The position numbers and the translations under genes were made by a program. Source: Ornithodoros turicata (taxonomy: Eukaryota; Arthropoda; Arachnida; Ixodida; Argasidae). From it: a DNA stretch of 64,000 nucleotides. Of this stretch, positions 20,104 to 30,655 are shown in pieces. Position 1 is the first letter of the stretch, and each line of letters begins with the position of its first letter. A model generated the notes under the pieces. That model had not been told where the DNA came from and did not search any database. It was given only the letters and a program-made list of their open reading frames with translations. The stretch covers positions 21,768,804 through 21,832,803 of the forward strand of contig NC_088204.1 of NCBI RefSeq assembly GCF_037126465.1, given 5' to 3'.

Positions 20104-21666
20104 GTTCATGTTGTTGTTGCTCCTTGCTGTTTCGATTTTATCTGTTTGTTTGTTGTTGTTTTTTGTTTTTTTTTTTCTGCTTTCTGCCTTGGCTCAGCTG
20201 TAGGTTCTGTGACCAAAGCATTTCTGGATTCAGTGCGTTCAGTCTGTCCATGTTCGTCCCTTTCATGCTTCCTCGCGTTTCCATCTGCTGCCGTTTTGCT
20301 GTGTATATACAACCATGAGCGTGCGGCATAGGCCTGTCTCGGAGCAGGGGCAATTGTGATTACCTTCCCAGACCCAACTTATTTACCCCTTTTACAACGG
20401 CCGCAGATTGAGCTAGAGCTACTCGTAGAAAGCCAGAGCTCGACTAACTCGGCAGTGGCTCAGTGCCAATCAATCAGCAAGCAACAAAGAGCGAAAAGCC
20501 CCCTTATGACTGCCCTATACCACTTTACCTCTTCCATCGCACAGTTTTTATTAACAAGTACACGACATATAACGCTGTTTACAGCGACCTCAAACATTGT
20601 TTGGCCTTAACTCAACTGTGAAACATTCCGGCGACCCATGATGCCCGTGAAGGTCGTATTGTGGTATGCGTCTGGATTTCTCTCCAGTCATTGTTGGTTC
20701 CTTCGCCTTGGCGTATGGGCCGTTGTTGTACTCTCGTCCGTTCTTTGAGCGTGAAGCCGTAGCAAGTGATCCGAAACGGGTACGCAGTAGCGGCTAGTTC
20801 GAACTGCTACATAAGTAACGCAAAATGAAGCGATAATCGCGAGTCACGAAACAGGCCAAGAATCGACCAACTTGTCCGGGACCGGTTTTTCGGCGATCGC
20901 TGACGTGCAAACGCTCATCGGCCACGCGACTTTGACGGCAGCTACTGTGTACATGCACCGAGCCCTTGAAAGGCCGTTGCACAAGTCCATGTTGGCCGCT
21001 TTGTTAGCTGCAAAAACGTTCTTGTCGGTCAAGTGCCGTTTTTTTTTTTTTTTTTTTTTTTACACGTTTCCAGGCAGGTGGTGAGGTTGTAATGGGTCCG
21101 GTTTTAGTGGCCATTGCGCTGATAAGGACTTTGTGCGCGCAGGGATTTATGCAGGATATTCTTCTCGGAGGTGTTGGAAATTCCGTGGGGGTGTCTGCTG
21201 CTTTTTTCTTTTTTTCATTTAGTATATTTTGGCCTGTTCAACAGATATTTTGGGACGTACATAATAGGGTATGTGTGTGGGGTGGGTAGGGTTACTGGGA
21301 AAATAACAGTGTACGCGTGTGGATGTATGTATATAGAAGCGTCTGTATTCGTCGAAACGGCTCTCATCAGTGTGTTTCGAAGCACAATTGTCTCAGGTCG
21401 GTATCCGCGACATTTCGAACGAAGACTGTTGTTCTACTCGACCCTGGAGCCTTCTTCTTCGATCTGCTTTCACCATACTTTCCCATGAGTGTCGCACTTC
21501 AGGGTCACACCTTATGGTTACGCGGATGTCACTCATAAGAGGACTCTCTCCGAAAATGCAGGCGGCTTCTGTAGGCCTGACGTGCTCTTGTAGTCCTCGT
21601 ACGCCCTAAGGAATTACAGAGAGTTCTGCGCATAGTATAGCGGCAGTATATTCGTGCAGGAGATGG
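20104..21666. other. Unassigned stretch
   Basis: T-rich runs lie near 20150-20180, and a 23-bp T-run lies at 21039-21061. No gene is recognised. Frames are short and overlapping. Confidence 0.4.
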
Positions 21667-21674
21667 GTTACGAG

Positions 21675-22278
21675 TAGGGATGTGCCAAACGAATCATCGA
21701 ACCCTAGGCAGGGATTCGAGATTCGGGAGTCCGAATCCCAGTGCCCAAAATGGCGAATCGAATCTTTCGAATCCACCAACTACGTTTGCTTGTTTCTTTT
21801 TCAAATTGGCGCCTCTGGAGTCCGCCGATAGCCTCATTGGCCGACGGGTGTTTCCTTGTTTGTTTGTTTTTACATTGCTCTGGACTGAAAGGGTTCAGGC
21901 AAGAACTGTTACAGTACAAGTGTAAGAGTAACATGGTTTTGCTTTTGATTGTTGCTTAGGTTTATGAAAATAATTCAGACTCGAGAATTTATGTATTTCT
22001 TTAGTCGATGATCAACATGTTATATAAATTACGTTTAAGAAGAACTATATGGGTATATTTTCTCCCGAAACTGAACTATTATTTAATTTGTTTTTCATTA
22101 AACGTATCATATTCTCCTTCTGAACACTTTTCAGTACAAGTTTTTTTTTTTCCTGGATTTTTAAATTCTTTTTAAAGACAGAATTCGAAAGATTCGTAAG
22201 ATTCGTGGATTCGCAGAACCTTCCTTGGATTCGGATTCGGATTCGGATTCGGAAATTTCTGGATTCGTCCCATCTCTA
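21675..22278 (+). mobile_element. hAT-type GAATCC-rich element, copy 2
   Basis: A perfect 8-bp target duplication, GTTACGAG, lies at 21667-21674 and 22279-22286. The ends are TAGGGATGTGCC at the left and TAGAGATGGGACGAATCC read inward from the right. Both terminal regions are dense in GATTCG/CGAATC motifs, including a (GGATTC)n tract at 22227-22250. There is no transposase. A second, inverted copy is at 15329-15968, and the ends resemble those of the element at 1001-2014. Confidence 0.9.
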
Positions 22279-22286
22279 GTTACGAG

Positions 22287-24447
22287 TGTTCATCCGGATC
22301 TCGCTGTGGTGTTTCCAGCCCACCATGCACATATCGCACTAAGTGACTTTGTTCATGTGGTTCTCCATAGATTGTGCCGAACAAGTTGCAACCCAACGGG
22401 GCGAGAGCTTAGAGCACATAGCCTGTACAGAAATGAGCAATGAATGGGAAAGCGGTCTGCAATCCTATTTGTTTTAATCATCAAGCTTGTTCCTTATGCA
22501 GTCCCATAACATTAGTTAAGGCTTATGACACCCTGCCTTCACCCTGGACTGTTATGAAACATCACCGCTCTCTCGACGGGGTGGGCTGCCCAGCTACTTG
22601 AAGCGATTAAACGAAAAGAGTTCCACAGCCGTTGGAAGTAGCTTCTAGCTGTAACAAGTTGCTTTTTCGATAGCTGTGACTGTAGTCATGTTGGCCAGGT
22701 AGCGCTATACTTTTTTCCCGTATCCTCCGCTTTGTCTTTCTTTAGAACACTGTAACGAGAAAGCGTTAGGGATCCTTGGTTGATCAACTCTTTTGCGTGC
22801 TTGTCGCTTGGTAGCGGCCAGCTGCAGGCTCCGTTCCGTTCTTTGAGGGCGCTGAAGTAATCCAACGCGCTGTAAATCTTCTCTCTCTTTCTTTCTTTCT
22901 TTTTTTGAACGCACATATAATTTTCGCGCAGGCGAAAGGTCACGTGGAAGTTTTTTGAAATTCCACAAGCTTTCTTCTGAGCCTGGAAAAAGGGACCATC
23001 TATAGGAGGTACTTGATTGGAAACCGGAAGCAGGTGATCCCGGTCTTTTTGGACGCGCTCCGCAGCTTTCGCATTGACAATTGGGCTGTAATATTGTTAT
23101 TCAGAACATTACATAATTTGAATTAAATTATTGATTGCGGTCAATACAAAAGGTACTCTTGCTAGCTCAAGAATTCTACCAACACCATGCAACACGGTCT
23201 CGCTGGCGTACCATTTACCAGTTTTTTTTAAAAGCTTCGTTCAGGTTTAGTGAAACACCCTGCATAATTTCGATTCTGCTCATTTCCGGTTCAGCAAAAA
23301 ACAACGCTTCATAGCAGTTTTCGGTTTGGAGTCAGCTCCCATTCCGATCCCTTGCGAAAAAGGATAGGTTTGGAAGCCGTACGATCTTATTGACGAGAAC
23401 TTCGCGAAACAATTGTTGCCTATAAGTGTAACATGCATATGTACGGTTTGACAGTGTAAGACCTGAAGTGAAGTTTTTGAGAGTTGCATTTACTCGGCTT
23501 TTAACATGTGAAGTGACCAACTGACTTTAATTATAGGTAACTCTGTAACTCTAACTGTAATTCAGTTACTATTTTCACAAAACTATAGCAGTAGCCGTAA
23601 CCTATAGTTACTTTTTTTTTTTAAATGACTGCCTCGCTTCACGTTTCCCCATGCTACGCCCTCCGAACAACGCCTGCCACCAACGATTCCCTCCTTCCAT
23701 AGCCTTCGATAAATAGTCGCCAGGGCTGAGGTGCTGGGGCGATAATTAAGTCCTTCCAATTTCTTCCGTTTTCGCCGTTTCTCATTCTCCACCCTTTTGT
23801 TGACTGGGATACTAGAGCGTGAAATGGCCGTCTGCGACCGAAAGAGAACGTTCTTTCAACAACTATTGTCACGCCTCAATCTGTGCTAGTTTGGCATCAA
23901 TCCCTCGGAGGTCGCCGACCGCACTGGTTCAGCTGCACGGGAGGTAGGCGTCTCCGTAAGGCGAACGGCGTGGGAGAAATGGCGTCAAAATGACAGGCCG
24001 CGCGTGGTATTCGTCTTCTAGAAGCGTCACTCAAGCGACCGTCATTACTTATAAGAAAAATAAATAAATGAATAACTGAACGAAGTATATACCAAGACGG
24101 CGAATGTCTGAAATGATATAGACGACGACGGCGACGACGACGACAACAACAAACCCGTGATGACGGTGACATGGAGTGTTCCACTGCTGAGGCTGCTGTA
24201 TCCTACGATTCCTACCCTGATTGCGCATGAGCGATTCGGTGAATGATATGGGAATGAAGTGAGAACTAATAAGGTGTCCCCAGACGGAGTTGCAATAAAA
24301 AAAAGATAATGGCAGAGAGATTCGAGTAACAGTTCTGGTCACGTGATATACTAGGAAGTCGGGGGGGGGGGGGGACGGCAGGCTGCCATCCAGGTGGGGG
24401 TGACGTGAAACAAGGTAAAAATTTGGGCTGGTTGGTAAAAAAACATA
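22287..24447. other. Unassigned stretch
   Basis: No gene is recognised. It includes a T/C-rich run near 22876-22905, a hAT-like fragment at 23530-23622, a GAC/ACA repeat near 24120-24155 and a G-run at 24361-24374. Confidence 0.4.
23530..23622. mobile_element. hAT-like fragment rich in GTAACT
   Basis: Clustered GGTAACTCTGTAACTC, CAGTTACTATTTTCAC and CCTATAGTTACTTTTTT match the subterminal style of the widespread hAT family whose intact end is at 37078 (CAGTCTTGGGGAAAAGTTAC). No ends or target duplication are present. Confidence 0.5.
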
Positions 24448-24585
24448 ACGCTCAATGCTAAAAAACCCCAGTGCTAGGACGACAAGTAAGGACAGACACA
24501 ACACGGTCTTGGTTGAAGTTCAGTGCCGTGTTGTGTCTGTCCTTATTCGTCGTCTCAGTAGTGGGAGTTTTCAGCATTTAACGCT
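24448..24585. repeat. Foldback repeat
   Basis: The left arm (ACGCTCAATGCTAAAA...GGACGACAAGTAAGGACAGA...CACAACACGG) pairs with a right arm (CCGTGTTGTGTCTGTCC...TCGTCGTCTCAGTAGTGGGA...CAGCATTTAACGCT). Arms of about 60 bp surround a loop of about 18 bp. It could be a MITE; no target duplication is seen. Confidence 0.85.
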
Positions 24586-24799
24586 AAGTGGAGGTGCCCA
24601 CGTGAAATGTTCACTACCTCACTGTGTATAGTCAATACAAAAGTACACACACCGGGGCAGTATAAAAGGGTATTGTACTTCAAGTGCCGATTAAAGAAGA
24701 TGCCCATATGGCTAGGTGGGTATAAGACTTGAGTTTAGATTGAAGCAATTTTTGCGGAGGAATTTCGCTTCGGATTAAATCAATATAGATTTCGACTGC

Positions 24800-24985
24800 G
24801 GGGTGGGGGGGTGGGGGAGATGTTTATTAAGAAACAAAGCAAGGAAAGGTCAGCCAGATGGAGGTCGGCTTGCTATTCCAAAAATGGGGAAGAGAAAAGA
24901 AAAGGGGAAGAGAAAAGAAAAGGGGAAGAGAGAGAAGAAAAGGAAAGGGAAAGAAGAAAAGGGAAAAAAAGAAAAAAATAGAAGG
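24800..24985 (-). mobile_element. LINE 3' UTR with poly-C end and purine repeat
   Basis: The plus strand reads G-run, TTTATTAAGAAACAAAG, AAGGTCAGCCAGATGG, then GGCTTGCTATTCC. The same ordered motifs lie downstream of a LINE stop codon at 54768-54870 and, on the opposite strand, at 26450-26560. It is therefore a LINE 3' UTR read on the minus strand, ending in poly-C. It is followed by direct repeats of GGGGAAGAGAAAAGAAAA (24893-24930) and a purine-only tract to 24978. Confidence 0.75.
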
Positions 24986-25074
24986 GGTTTATATTATTGC
25001 CATTTATACGGATATGAGCAATGAATTCTTCTTGTCCTCTTTGACGGGGCATAGGGCAATGAGGCTCATGCACA

Positions 25075-25281
25075 TGACGTCGCGCGCAGCCTTTGAGCCA
25101 CGTGACTCGGGAAAACATGGGGATGCGTCGCAAGGCGTCGTACTGGGGGTCGAATGAGGCAACAGCGTGTGTTTTTACAACATCCCCTCATAATTACACA
25201 CAACTCACGGCATGCCCTCCTACTGTGACTCCGGTGCGGCAATATGTTTTCCCGAGTCACGTGACCAAACGTGACGTCACT
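25075..25281. repeat. Foldback MITE with TGACGT ends
   Basis: The left arm (TGACGTCGCGC...CACGTGACTCGGGAAAACAT, ending at 25118) pairs with the right arm (ATGTTTTCCCGAGTCACGTG...GTGACGTCA, from 25243). It is about 207 bp with no coding capacity. Confidence 0.75.
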
Positions 25282-25366
25282 GCACCAGCCTCCCTTTGCT
25301 TGCGCACTGAACGGAGAGCGCACATTCGACACTTCTTCCGCCTTATCACCGCTTTTGAGACGCAAC

Positions 25367-25399
25367 GAATGAAAGCTAGCTATAAGCTAGCTTTCATTC
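25367..25399. repeat. 33-bp hairpin
   Basis: Perfect 15-bp arms, GAATGAAAGCTAGCT and its complement, surround the 3-bp loop ATA. Confidence 0.9.
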
Positions 25400-25954
25400 A
25401 GTATTCACTGTATGTATTCGAGCGGTCTTCGGTTTCAGCGGAGCGCGAGATCACGTCTTCAGGATCCACTTTAATGAGCGCTCAACGGAGCGAGTCCTGT
25501 AAGGCTTCCTTGCCCTGTGCTCGTTCCCAGGTACACTGAATGAGTTTCTCCCGGGGGATACCCAAGGTATACCCAACGTTCACGTCCCAAATGAAGCGCA
25601 CGTGTAGAGGTCACTGTTACGCACCAGCTGTCCATATGACACGTGTGACAGCAATTCATGTAACTCTGTGCAAAATAAGATGTCCACAACGGCAACAACA
25701 ACAACTTTGTTTTGAAGATGATAAATGGAGAGCATTGCCCAATAAAAGGGGAAATATTCTGTTTGAAACGTGCAGGAGGGGTGTTCTTCTCTTTTCTTTT
25801 TCTTTTTTTTTACAGTCTGCTTCTTCGGCCTCAGTTTTTGACATGTGCGGGTGCTGTCAGCAAGTAGGGAACCCACCTATACATCGCAATCGAGCCTTTT
25901 GGTTCTTGGGCAACTATCCTGTTGTCTTCGTAACTGCAACTAACTTTCGGTTAC
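25400..25954. other. Unassigned stretch
   Basis: No gene is recognised. A short (AAC)n lies near 25692-25705 and a T/C-rich run near 25790-25812. Confidence 0.4.
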
Positions 25955-26005
25955 GTAACAACAACAATAAGTACATCTAGTGATGATGAATGAGGAAATT
26001 TGCCA
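25955..26005 (-). mobile_element. LINE 3' end with (GTT)n tail
   Basis: On the minus strand this reads CCTCATTCATCATCACTAG followed by a (TTG)n tail (plus strand AACAACAACAATAAG at 25958-25972). It resembles the other LINE 3' ends of the window. Very short, so moderate confidence. Confidence 0.5.
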
Positions 26006-26034
26006 CTTAATTTTGTGACTCGCCACACCAGAGC

Positions 26035-26280
26035 GCAATCGTATCCCAACAGCTCAATATCACGGCCCAACACATTGGCTGGGTGAGGATAATATCCAGC
26101 CAATACTGGACCAAGATATTGTGCTGCTTGGCTAACCATTGCGCCCTGGGATAGTGAGAGACAAATTAACTAGCAAATTGGACCACAAAATTGGACTGAT
26201 TGGCAGTACTGGACCAATACTGAACCAATATTACGGATGTCCAGCCAATATTAGGCCAAGAATTGCGCAGCTTGGGTAAT
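26035..26280. repeat. Degenerate CCAATAYTGG repeat cluster
   Basis: Motifs such as CCAGCCAATACTGGACCAAG, GGACCAATACTGAACCAATA and CCAGCCAATATTAGGCCAAG recur irregularly over about 240 bp. The cluster also contains TTGTGCTGCTTGG (26109-26130), the terminal sequence of the 153-bp MITE family. It is probably an old element built of short subrepeats. Confidence 0.6.
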
Positions 26281-26449
26281 GAAATGTGTGACGATGGGCG
26301 ATTGATGATATTTCGTCCATCCACGTAAAATGCGTAGCTTTATTGGTAGAAAGGCTGACTCATCCTAAATCATTTTCGTCCTTAATCGACATCATCCTTC
26401 TTTCAGTTTTCGTTATTTTATCCTTTATTTCCAGGTTATTCTCTTTTTA

Positions 26450-26560
26450 TTTATTTTATTTTTATTTTCTTTCTCTCTTTTTGTTTTGCAGAATAGCAAG
26501 CCGACATACCGTTTGGCTGACCTTCCCTCCCTTTTTTCTTCCCCCCCCCTCAAACGCCTC
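26450..26560 (+). mobile_element. LINE 3' UTR with poly-C end
   Basis: TTTGTTTTGCAGAATAGCAA, GCCGACATACCGTTTGGCTG, ACCTTCCCTCCC and a C-run at about 26542-26550 match, in order, the sequence following the LINE stop codon at 55020 (minus strand) and the piece at 24800. It carries no coding part. Confidence 0.75.
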
Positions 26561-27448
26561 ACGCACAGGTATGCAAGAAATAGAGCAGAATGTCCCCGTG
26601 TGTCTCTCCTCGAATAACCTGTAGCGGACTTTTATGGCATTCGTGCCCTTTTCAACATGCATAGCGGGCTTCGATCCGTGCGGGTTTTGTAGCGTATCCC
26701 CGATAACCATCGCGGTCCTCCCGTTGGCAGCTATGACTATGCATAGCCTGTGTCTATATTTAACGTCGACACGTTTTATCTGTTCTATAAATGGTTGAAC
26801 CTATACGTGCAAGTATGCAAGATAGCGTAGTTAAGGACAAAGAAAAACAGGAGACAAATTCGACAGAGGGAGGAATGAACGCTACTCTTGCGTATCGGAG
26901 CCATCGAAACGGCTGCTCTGCGTTTGACCGTTCGCATTTTGCTTCTCGGACATTCCAATGTCGCACTGTAGCCGTTCTGTGACGAAATAGTGGTTTGTCG
27001 TGATGTGATGTGATAAAGGAAAATGATTTGTCGTACTTATCGCCTTATAGTGTCTCGTATAGCCCATCGATATGGTCCTATAGCATTTCCATCTAGGGTT
27101 ACATGAACAGTACGTGTTATATTTCATTGTTTGACACGTAATCAGTCGAACACGGAGGCTGATCGCGTGAATCGACATCACCCACTGAAGCTCGGGTACA
27201 CAGTTTCTCTATCATTCAGCAAACCCAAATATGTCCGCTATAAGTACTGCTAAAAGGTGCCCAGGAACTCACCGCAAATTTCAGAAAATACTTTTCGACA
27301 GTGGAGTGCTTTCATCACTTTATTTGGCCCGAAGCAAAGAAGAACATCAGGAACGGAAACACGGTCTACGGGCGACACTTGTGTGATATTTGACGTGATA
27401 CTTACTTTTAGATAGCGATTCAGCATTTATTAGAGACTTTTAGTACAT
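26561..27448. other. Unassigned stretch
   Basis: No gene or clear repeat is recognised. Confidence 0.4.
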
Positions 27449-27573
27449 CGTACGCAAAGGCGATAGCGTACGTTACAGATAGCGTTGGTGGTTGCGCGAA
27501 GCTCTCTTTCTGTTAAGGGCGTGCGCAGAACCATCAACGCTATCCCTTACGTACGCAAAGGCGATATCGTACG
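27449..27573. repeat. Hairpin flanked by a 24-bp direct repeat
   Basis: CGTACGCAAAGGCGATAGCG at 27449-27468 recurs with one change (ATATCG) at 27550-27569, and both continue to CGTACG. Between them, GATAGCGTTGGTGGTTGCGC pairs with GCGCAGAACCATCAACGCTA. It may be a small element with an unusual long flanking duplication, or a decayed compound palindrome. Confidence 0.7.
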
Positions 27574-27803
27574 AATTACTAAAACTCGCTAATATCGACA
27601 GGCTTGGACGGTCACACTACTACCTCGTCTCGATTCACGCCGTGAAGGCTGATTCACATTACTGCGTTTGCGGCTGCGCACGGCGTCTGACGTGTGCCTT
27701 CGTTCCATCCTGAAGGACGTTCCGTTGCAATGATTGGCGCTCAGCGGACGTAACGTCCAAGCGCAACCGTAAACGCAGCAGTAGGCAGTTTTAGGAAACC
27801 GTT

Positions 27804-28111
27804 CCCAAGCAGCACAATGTACTGAAAGTCGAGTGCAATAGGAGTGGACGGTATGTGTCTTATCGATGTTCTTGAGTTTCAGGAGTCTGTTCAAGGCCTT
27901 CCACCTACCCGTCCGCCCCTATTACACTCGACTTTCAGTACATTCCCAAGCAGCACAATGTACTGAAAGTCGAGTGCAATAGGGGTGGACGGTATGTGTC
28001 TTATCAATGTTCTTTATTTTCACCAGTCTGTTCAAGGCCTTCCATCTACCCGTACACCCCTATTGCACTCGACTTTCAGTACATTGTGCTGCTTGGGTTG
28101 TGCTGCTTGGG
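27804..28111 (+). mobile_element. 153-bp MITE copy A, split by copy B
   Basis: Copy A begins at CCCAAGCAGCACAATGTACT (27804) and runs to ACATT at 27944. There it is interrupted by copy B, and it finishes with GTGCTGCTTGGG at 28100-28111. TT is duplicated at the break (27943-27944 and 28098-28099). Without B and one TT, copy A is 153 bp, the same length as copies B and C. Copy A is itself flanked by TT on both sides (27802-27803 and 28112-28113). The long arms (about 48 bp) would make a strong hairpin. Confidence 0.93.
27945..28097 (+). mobile_element. 153-bp MITE copy B, inserted into copy A
   Basis: This is a complete 153-bp copy with terminal inverted repeats of about 48 bp (CCCAAGCAGCACAATG..., GTGGACGG at the arm ends). 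Its centre contains TATGTGTCTTATC and CTGTTCAAGGCCTTCC, in the same orientation as copy A. It sits inside the right arm of copy A with a 2-bp TT duplication. Confidence 0.95.
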
Positions 28112-28570
28112 TTGGTAAGGTTATCGTGCCTATCGGAACCAATCGCAGTCGCGTGTGTCTCAGAATCTTATCCACTGATTGGTTCCGCTTGATAGTATTC
28201 GACGCAAGCGCTATGAACGGTTTGCTAAAACTCTCCTGTGTGAATCAGCCTTTCCTGTTTACCGTACACGGTTAGTCAGGCGTGCATTACATAAGCAAGT
28301 CCGCGTTGCCGCACAATGCTTGTTGAACACTTTTGCCTGATTCACGGAACACTCCATGATTACGCATCAAGGTCAACGCCTGCATTCTACCGGTATATCA
28401 AAGCGATGCTATATTGAGGGACGAAAGCCTACGTCATGGTGGCAGAAGCGACCCCTCCGTACATTATTACATCCTCATGTACAGGATGGCCTTTTAAGCA
28501 ATACAGATATAGCTTTAAGGATAGAGGCTATTTATTTTTTAAAAAACAATGAGGCCAACAAAGATTAGAG

Positions 28571-28894
28571 CACTGCACGGGCCTAGATCTATCTGTCCGA
28601 CCCGTACTCGAAGCCACGAAGACTTGACTGCCCCTTGCCAACACCTCCTATAGATAGCAGAAGGCCTGTGTCCTACGTCACACAGGGATGCCTGCTGTTA
28701 CAACTGTGGACGCTGCTATGACGTCTACGAAAGAGCGAACAAGAGAAAAGCTCGAAGCAGCTCGCAAAGCAGCTCGCAAAACTGATGCAGGTCCCCGTGT
28801 GTGACGTAGGGCGCAGGCATTCTGCTATCTACAGGAGCTGTTGCCCTTGCCCCATCCCGCAGCCGAAGTTTCAGCCCGGCCCAGGCCCATCCCT
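28571..28894. mobile_element. Foldback MITE, CACTGCACGGGCC end
   Basis: The left end is CACTGCACGGGCCTAG and the right end, read inward, is GGGATGGGCCTGGGCC. Inner arms pair well: TATAGATAGCAGAAGGCCTG and TCCTACGTCACACAGGG (28652-28690) against CCGTGTGTGACGTAGGGCGC and AGGCATTCTGCTATCTACAG (28795-28835). There is no coding capacity. The ends resemble GC-rich hAT termini, but no 8-bp duplication is seen. Confidence 0.65.
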
Positions 28895-29017
28895 ACCCGA
28901 ATCTGATCGAACAGATTTATAATGTGATCCGGACAGACTCATAATAAAAAGTCACTCCCGTGTCGTCATGTAAGGCTTACGCGACAAAAATGTCGAGGGG
29001 AAACGACTGGTGTAAAT

Positions 29018-29316
29018 GATTTTTTTTATTCCGTGTTAGCGCCGCGACGCAACTGTGGCTATGAGCGGCGTACAGATGTGGACATATGGAGAGAGGACAG
29101 CAGGAAGAAGTAGGGGACTTGGGGGTTGCGTCCAGGACCGACTTCTGGGGGAGCTGTGCCGACATTCGTCTGGGAAGTCTTCGGAAAACCCAGGGAAAAC
29201 CGCAGACAGCACATCCGGTGGTAGGATTCGAACCCACCACCTCCCAGTCTTCAGCACGGCCTTGGCTACCACCAACGAGCAGGACACGTTAACCCGCTCG
29301 GCCATGCCGCTGGCGA
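29018..29316 (-). mobile_element. tRNA-derived SINE, well preserved
   Basis: On the minus strand it starts at about 29315 with CCAGCGGCATGGCCGAGCGG (A box). The B box GGTTCGAATCC lies at 29226-29236, then TGCTGTCTGCGGTTTTCC, CTGGGTTTTCCGAAGACTTC and GAATGTCGGCACAGC. It ends with CCACAGTTGCGTCGCGGCGC, TAACACGGAAT and an A-run (plus strand T-run near 29021-29028). This is the best copy of the family here and shows the full head, body and A-rich tail. Confidence 0.92.
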
Positions 29317-29969
29317 GTGTAACCGTGAGGCTTGTCATTATGTCCTTCACAGAACTTCCCCTATAGAAGTTGGGGTAGAGTATCGCATTTTGCGATTGCA
29401 CAAACACCCGTATTCAATAGCTACTTGCGTCGCTCTTGGGTACTGGAACACCTCTAGTGGTTCGTCGTATAAGGTCAAACAGACAAGATTGGACGAAGCA
29501 CATTTAGTAACTGCATTTCGTACTTATAGCAAATGTGTCACACATTGCTTCCAAGACCAACTGAAGAAGCAACAACTGATACTAGAAAGTAGAAACACAG
29601 TAAAACTACGCATATCAGCAAACTATCGAGACGCCAGCGGGGTCTTCTATCCGCTAGTTGATTTCTCAGCGCGAATAGCGGAGGGATCTGTTTGAAAACA
29701 AACGTCCTCGTGATACATTTCCTCCACCCATAGCGACACTTCGACTTCGCTGGTTCTTCACATTACATAAATAAATCTTCACATATGATACATTAAATGA
29801 TTTTACGAAATTAGTCATCTGGTGCTTCGTAGGTTCCCCCATGTAGGCATAGGTCCTCTTGCAAAGAACGGCCGCCTTTGCCGTACAACGCACCTGCTGC
29901 TACAACAGCGCTACTCTCGTTTGTGCACAGCCAAGGTTAGGCTAAGCTATTTGATACTGAGAAGAGCGC
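29317..29969. other. Unassigned stretch
   Basis: No gene or clear repeat is recognised. Confidence 0.4.
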
Positions 29970-30200
29970 TGGCCAACTCATCGTTACAGTGTTTGGCCGT
30001 CGAAGCTCCTGGACATTTCGTTATGGGTACAGGACTGATCTCTTGTCTTCATCCGTGTCGCATGGTGTCAATGCTGGTGCGGTGCGCCACAGCAACTGGA
30101 CCAACGCTGCTGTAGAACTGCTATCCCATCTCAAAGCTGTCCCCACTTGCATTGCGTTTGCGACTCCATGGCCTATAACATCATACTTCTCATTATCATC
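29970..30200 (+). pseudogene. LINE ORF2 C-terminal fragment
   Basis: The frame reads ALANSSLQCLAVEAPGHFVM and GTGLISCL (about 29970-30053). It is the end of I-clade ORF2 and the same subfamily as 39297-39420. The following sequence to about 30200 is probably 3' UTR. It faces, tail to tail, a minus-strand LINE 3' end at 30203-30296. Confidence 0.8.
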
Positions 30201-30202
30201 CC

Positions 30203-30296
30203 TGTCTCCTCGGTCACAACAACGACAACAACAACCGATAAATCGTGACTATGACATTGGGTGATTCACCGCTGGAGAGCAGTACCCTACCCCATT
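30203..30296 (-). mobile_element. LINE 3' end with (GTT)n tail
   Basis: On the minus strand this reads GGGGTAGGGTACTGCTC, CAGCGGTGAATCACCC, then a GTTGTTGTTG tail (plus strand ACAACAACGACAACAACAAC at 30219-30237). It corresponds to the 3' ends at 15753-15819 (+) and 33183-33290 (-). Confidence 0.75.
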
Positions 30297-30326
30297 GCAT
30301 GCGGTCACACCGCTCATGTAAACCTA

Positions 30327-30653
30327 CACTATAAGAAAAAAAGGTAGAATTTCCTACCCACAGTTGCAGCAGGACGGTACTTCTACCATTTTGTGCCAAT
30401 CCACACGCGACCTCTCCCCCGCGGGTATAAGCGGCGGCGTCCCTTTCCTTTGCTTCTCTCTCTCACGTTTGCTCTATAAGAGAAAATGGTAGAATTTCCT
30501 ACCCAAGCTGGTAGAACGACAGCTTCTACTCTGTAGTTTGCTTCTACTCTGCAGTTATACCCAAAAGGTAAAACTGGTTGGAATAGACATGTGGTTGCAA
30601 TGCAGCTCTACCGAAATGGGTAGAAAATCATACCTTTTTTTTTTCTTAGAGTG
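30327..30653. mobile_element. TA-flanked MITE, CACTCTAAGAAAA ends
   Basis: The left end is CACTATAAGAAAAAAAGGTA and the right end, read inward, is CACTCTAAGAAAAAAAAAGG. Both are flanked by TA (30325-30326 and 30654-30655), as for Tc1/mariner-type MITEs. The interior contains repeated GGTAGAATTTCCTACCC motifs, including a second ATAAGAGAAAATGGTAG at 30474. There is no coding capacity. Confidence 0.85.
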
Positions 30654-30655
30654 TA

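Larger units (their letters stand above)
27642..28256. repeat. Possible outer element around the 153-bp MITEs
   Basis: AAGGCTGATTCACA at 27644 is inverted as TGTGAATCAGCCTT at 28240-28253, and GAAACCGTT/AACGGTTT pair near 27796 and 28217. This suggests that the nested MITE pair sits in an older terminal-inverted-repeat element. Arms are short and diverged, and no target duplication is seen. Confidence 0.45.
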
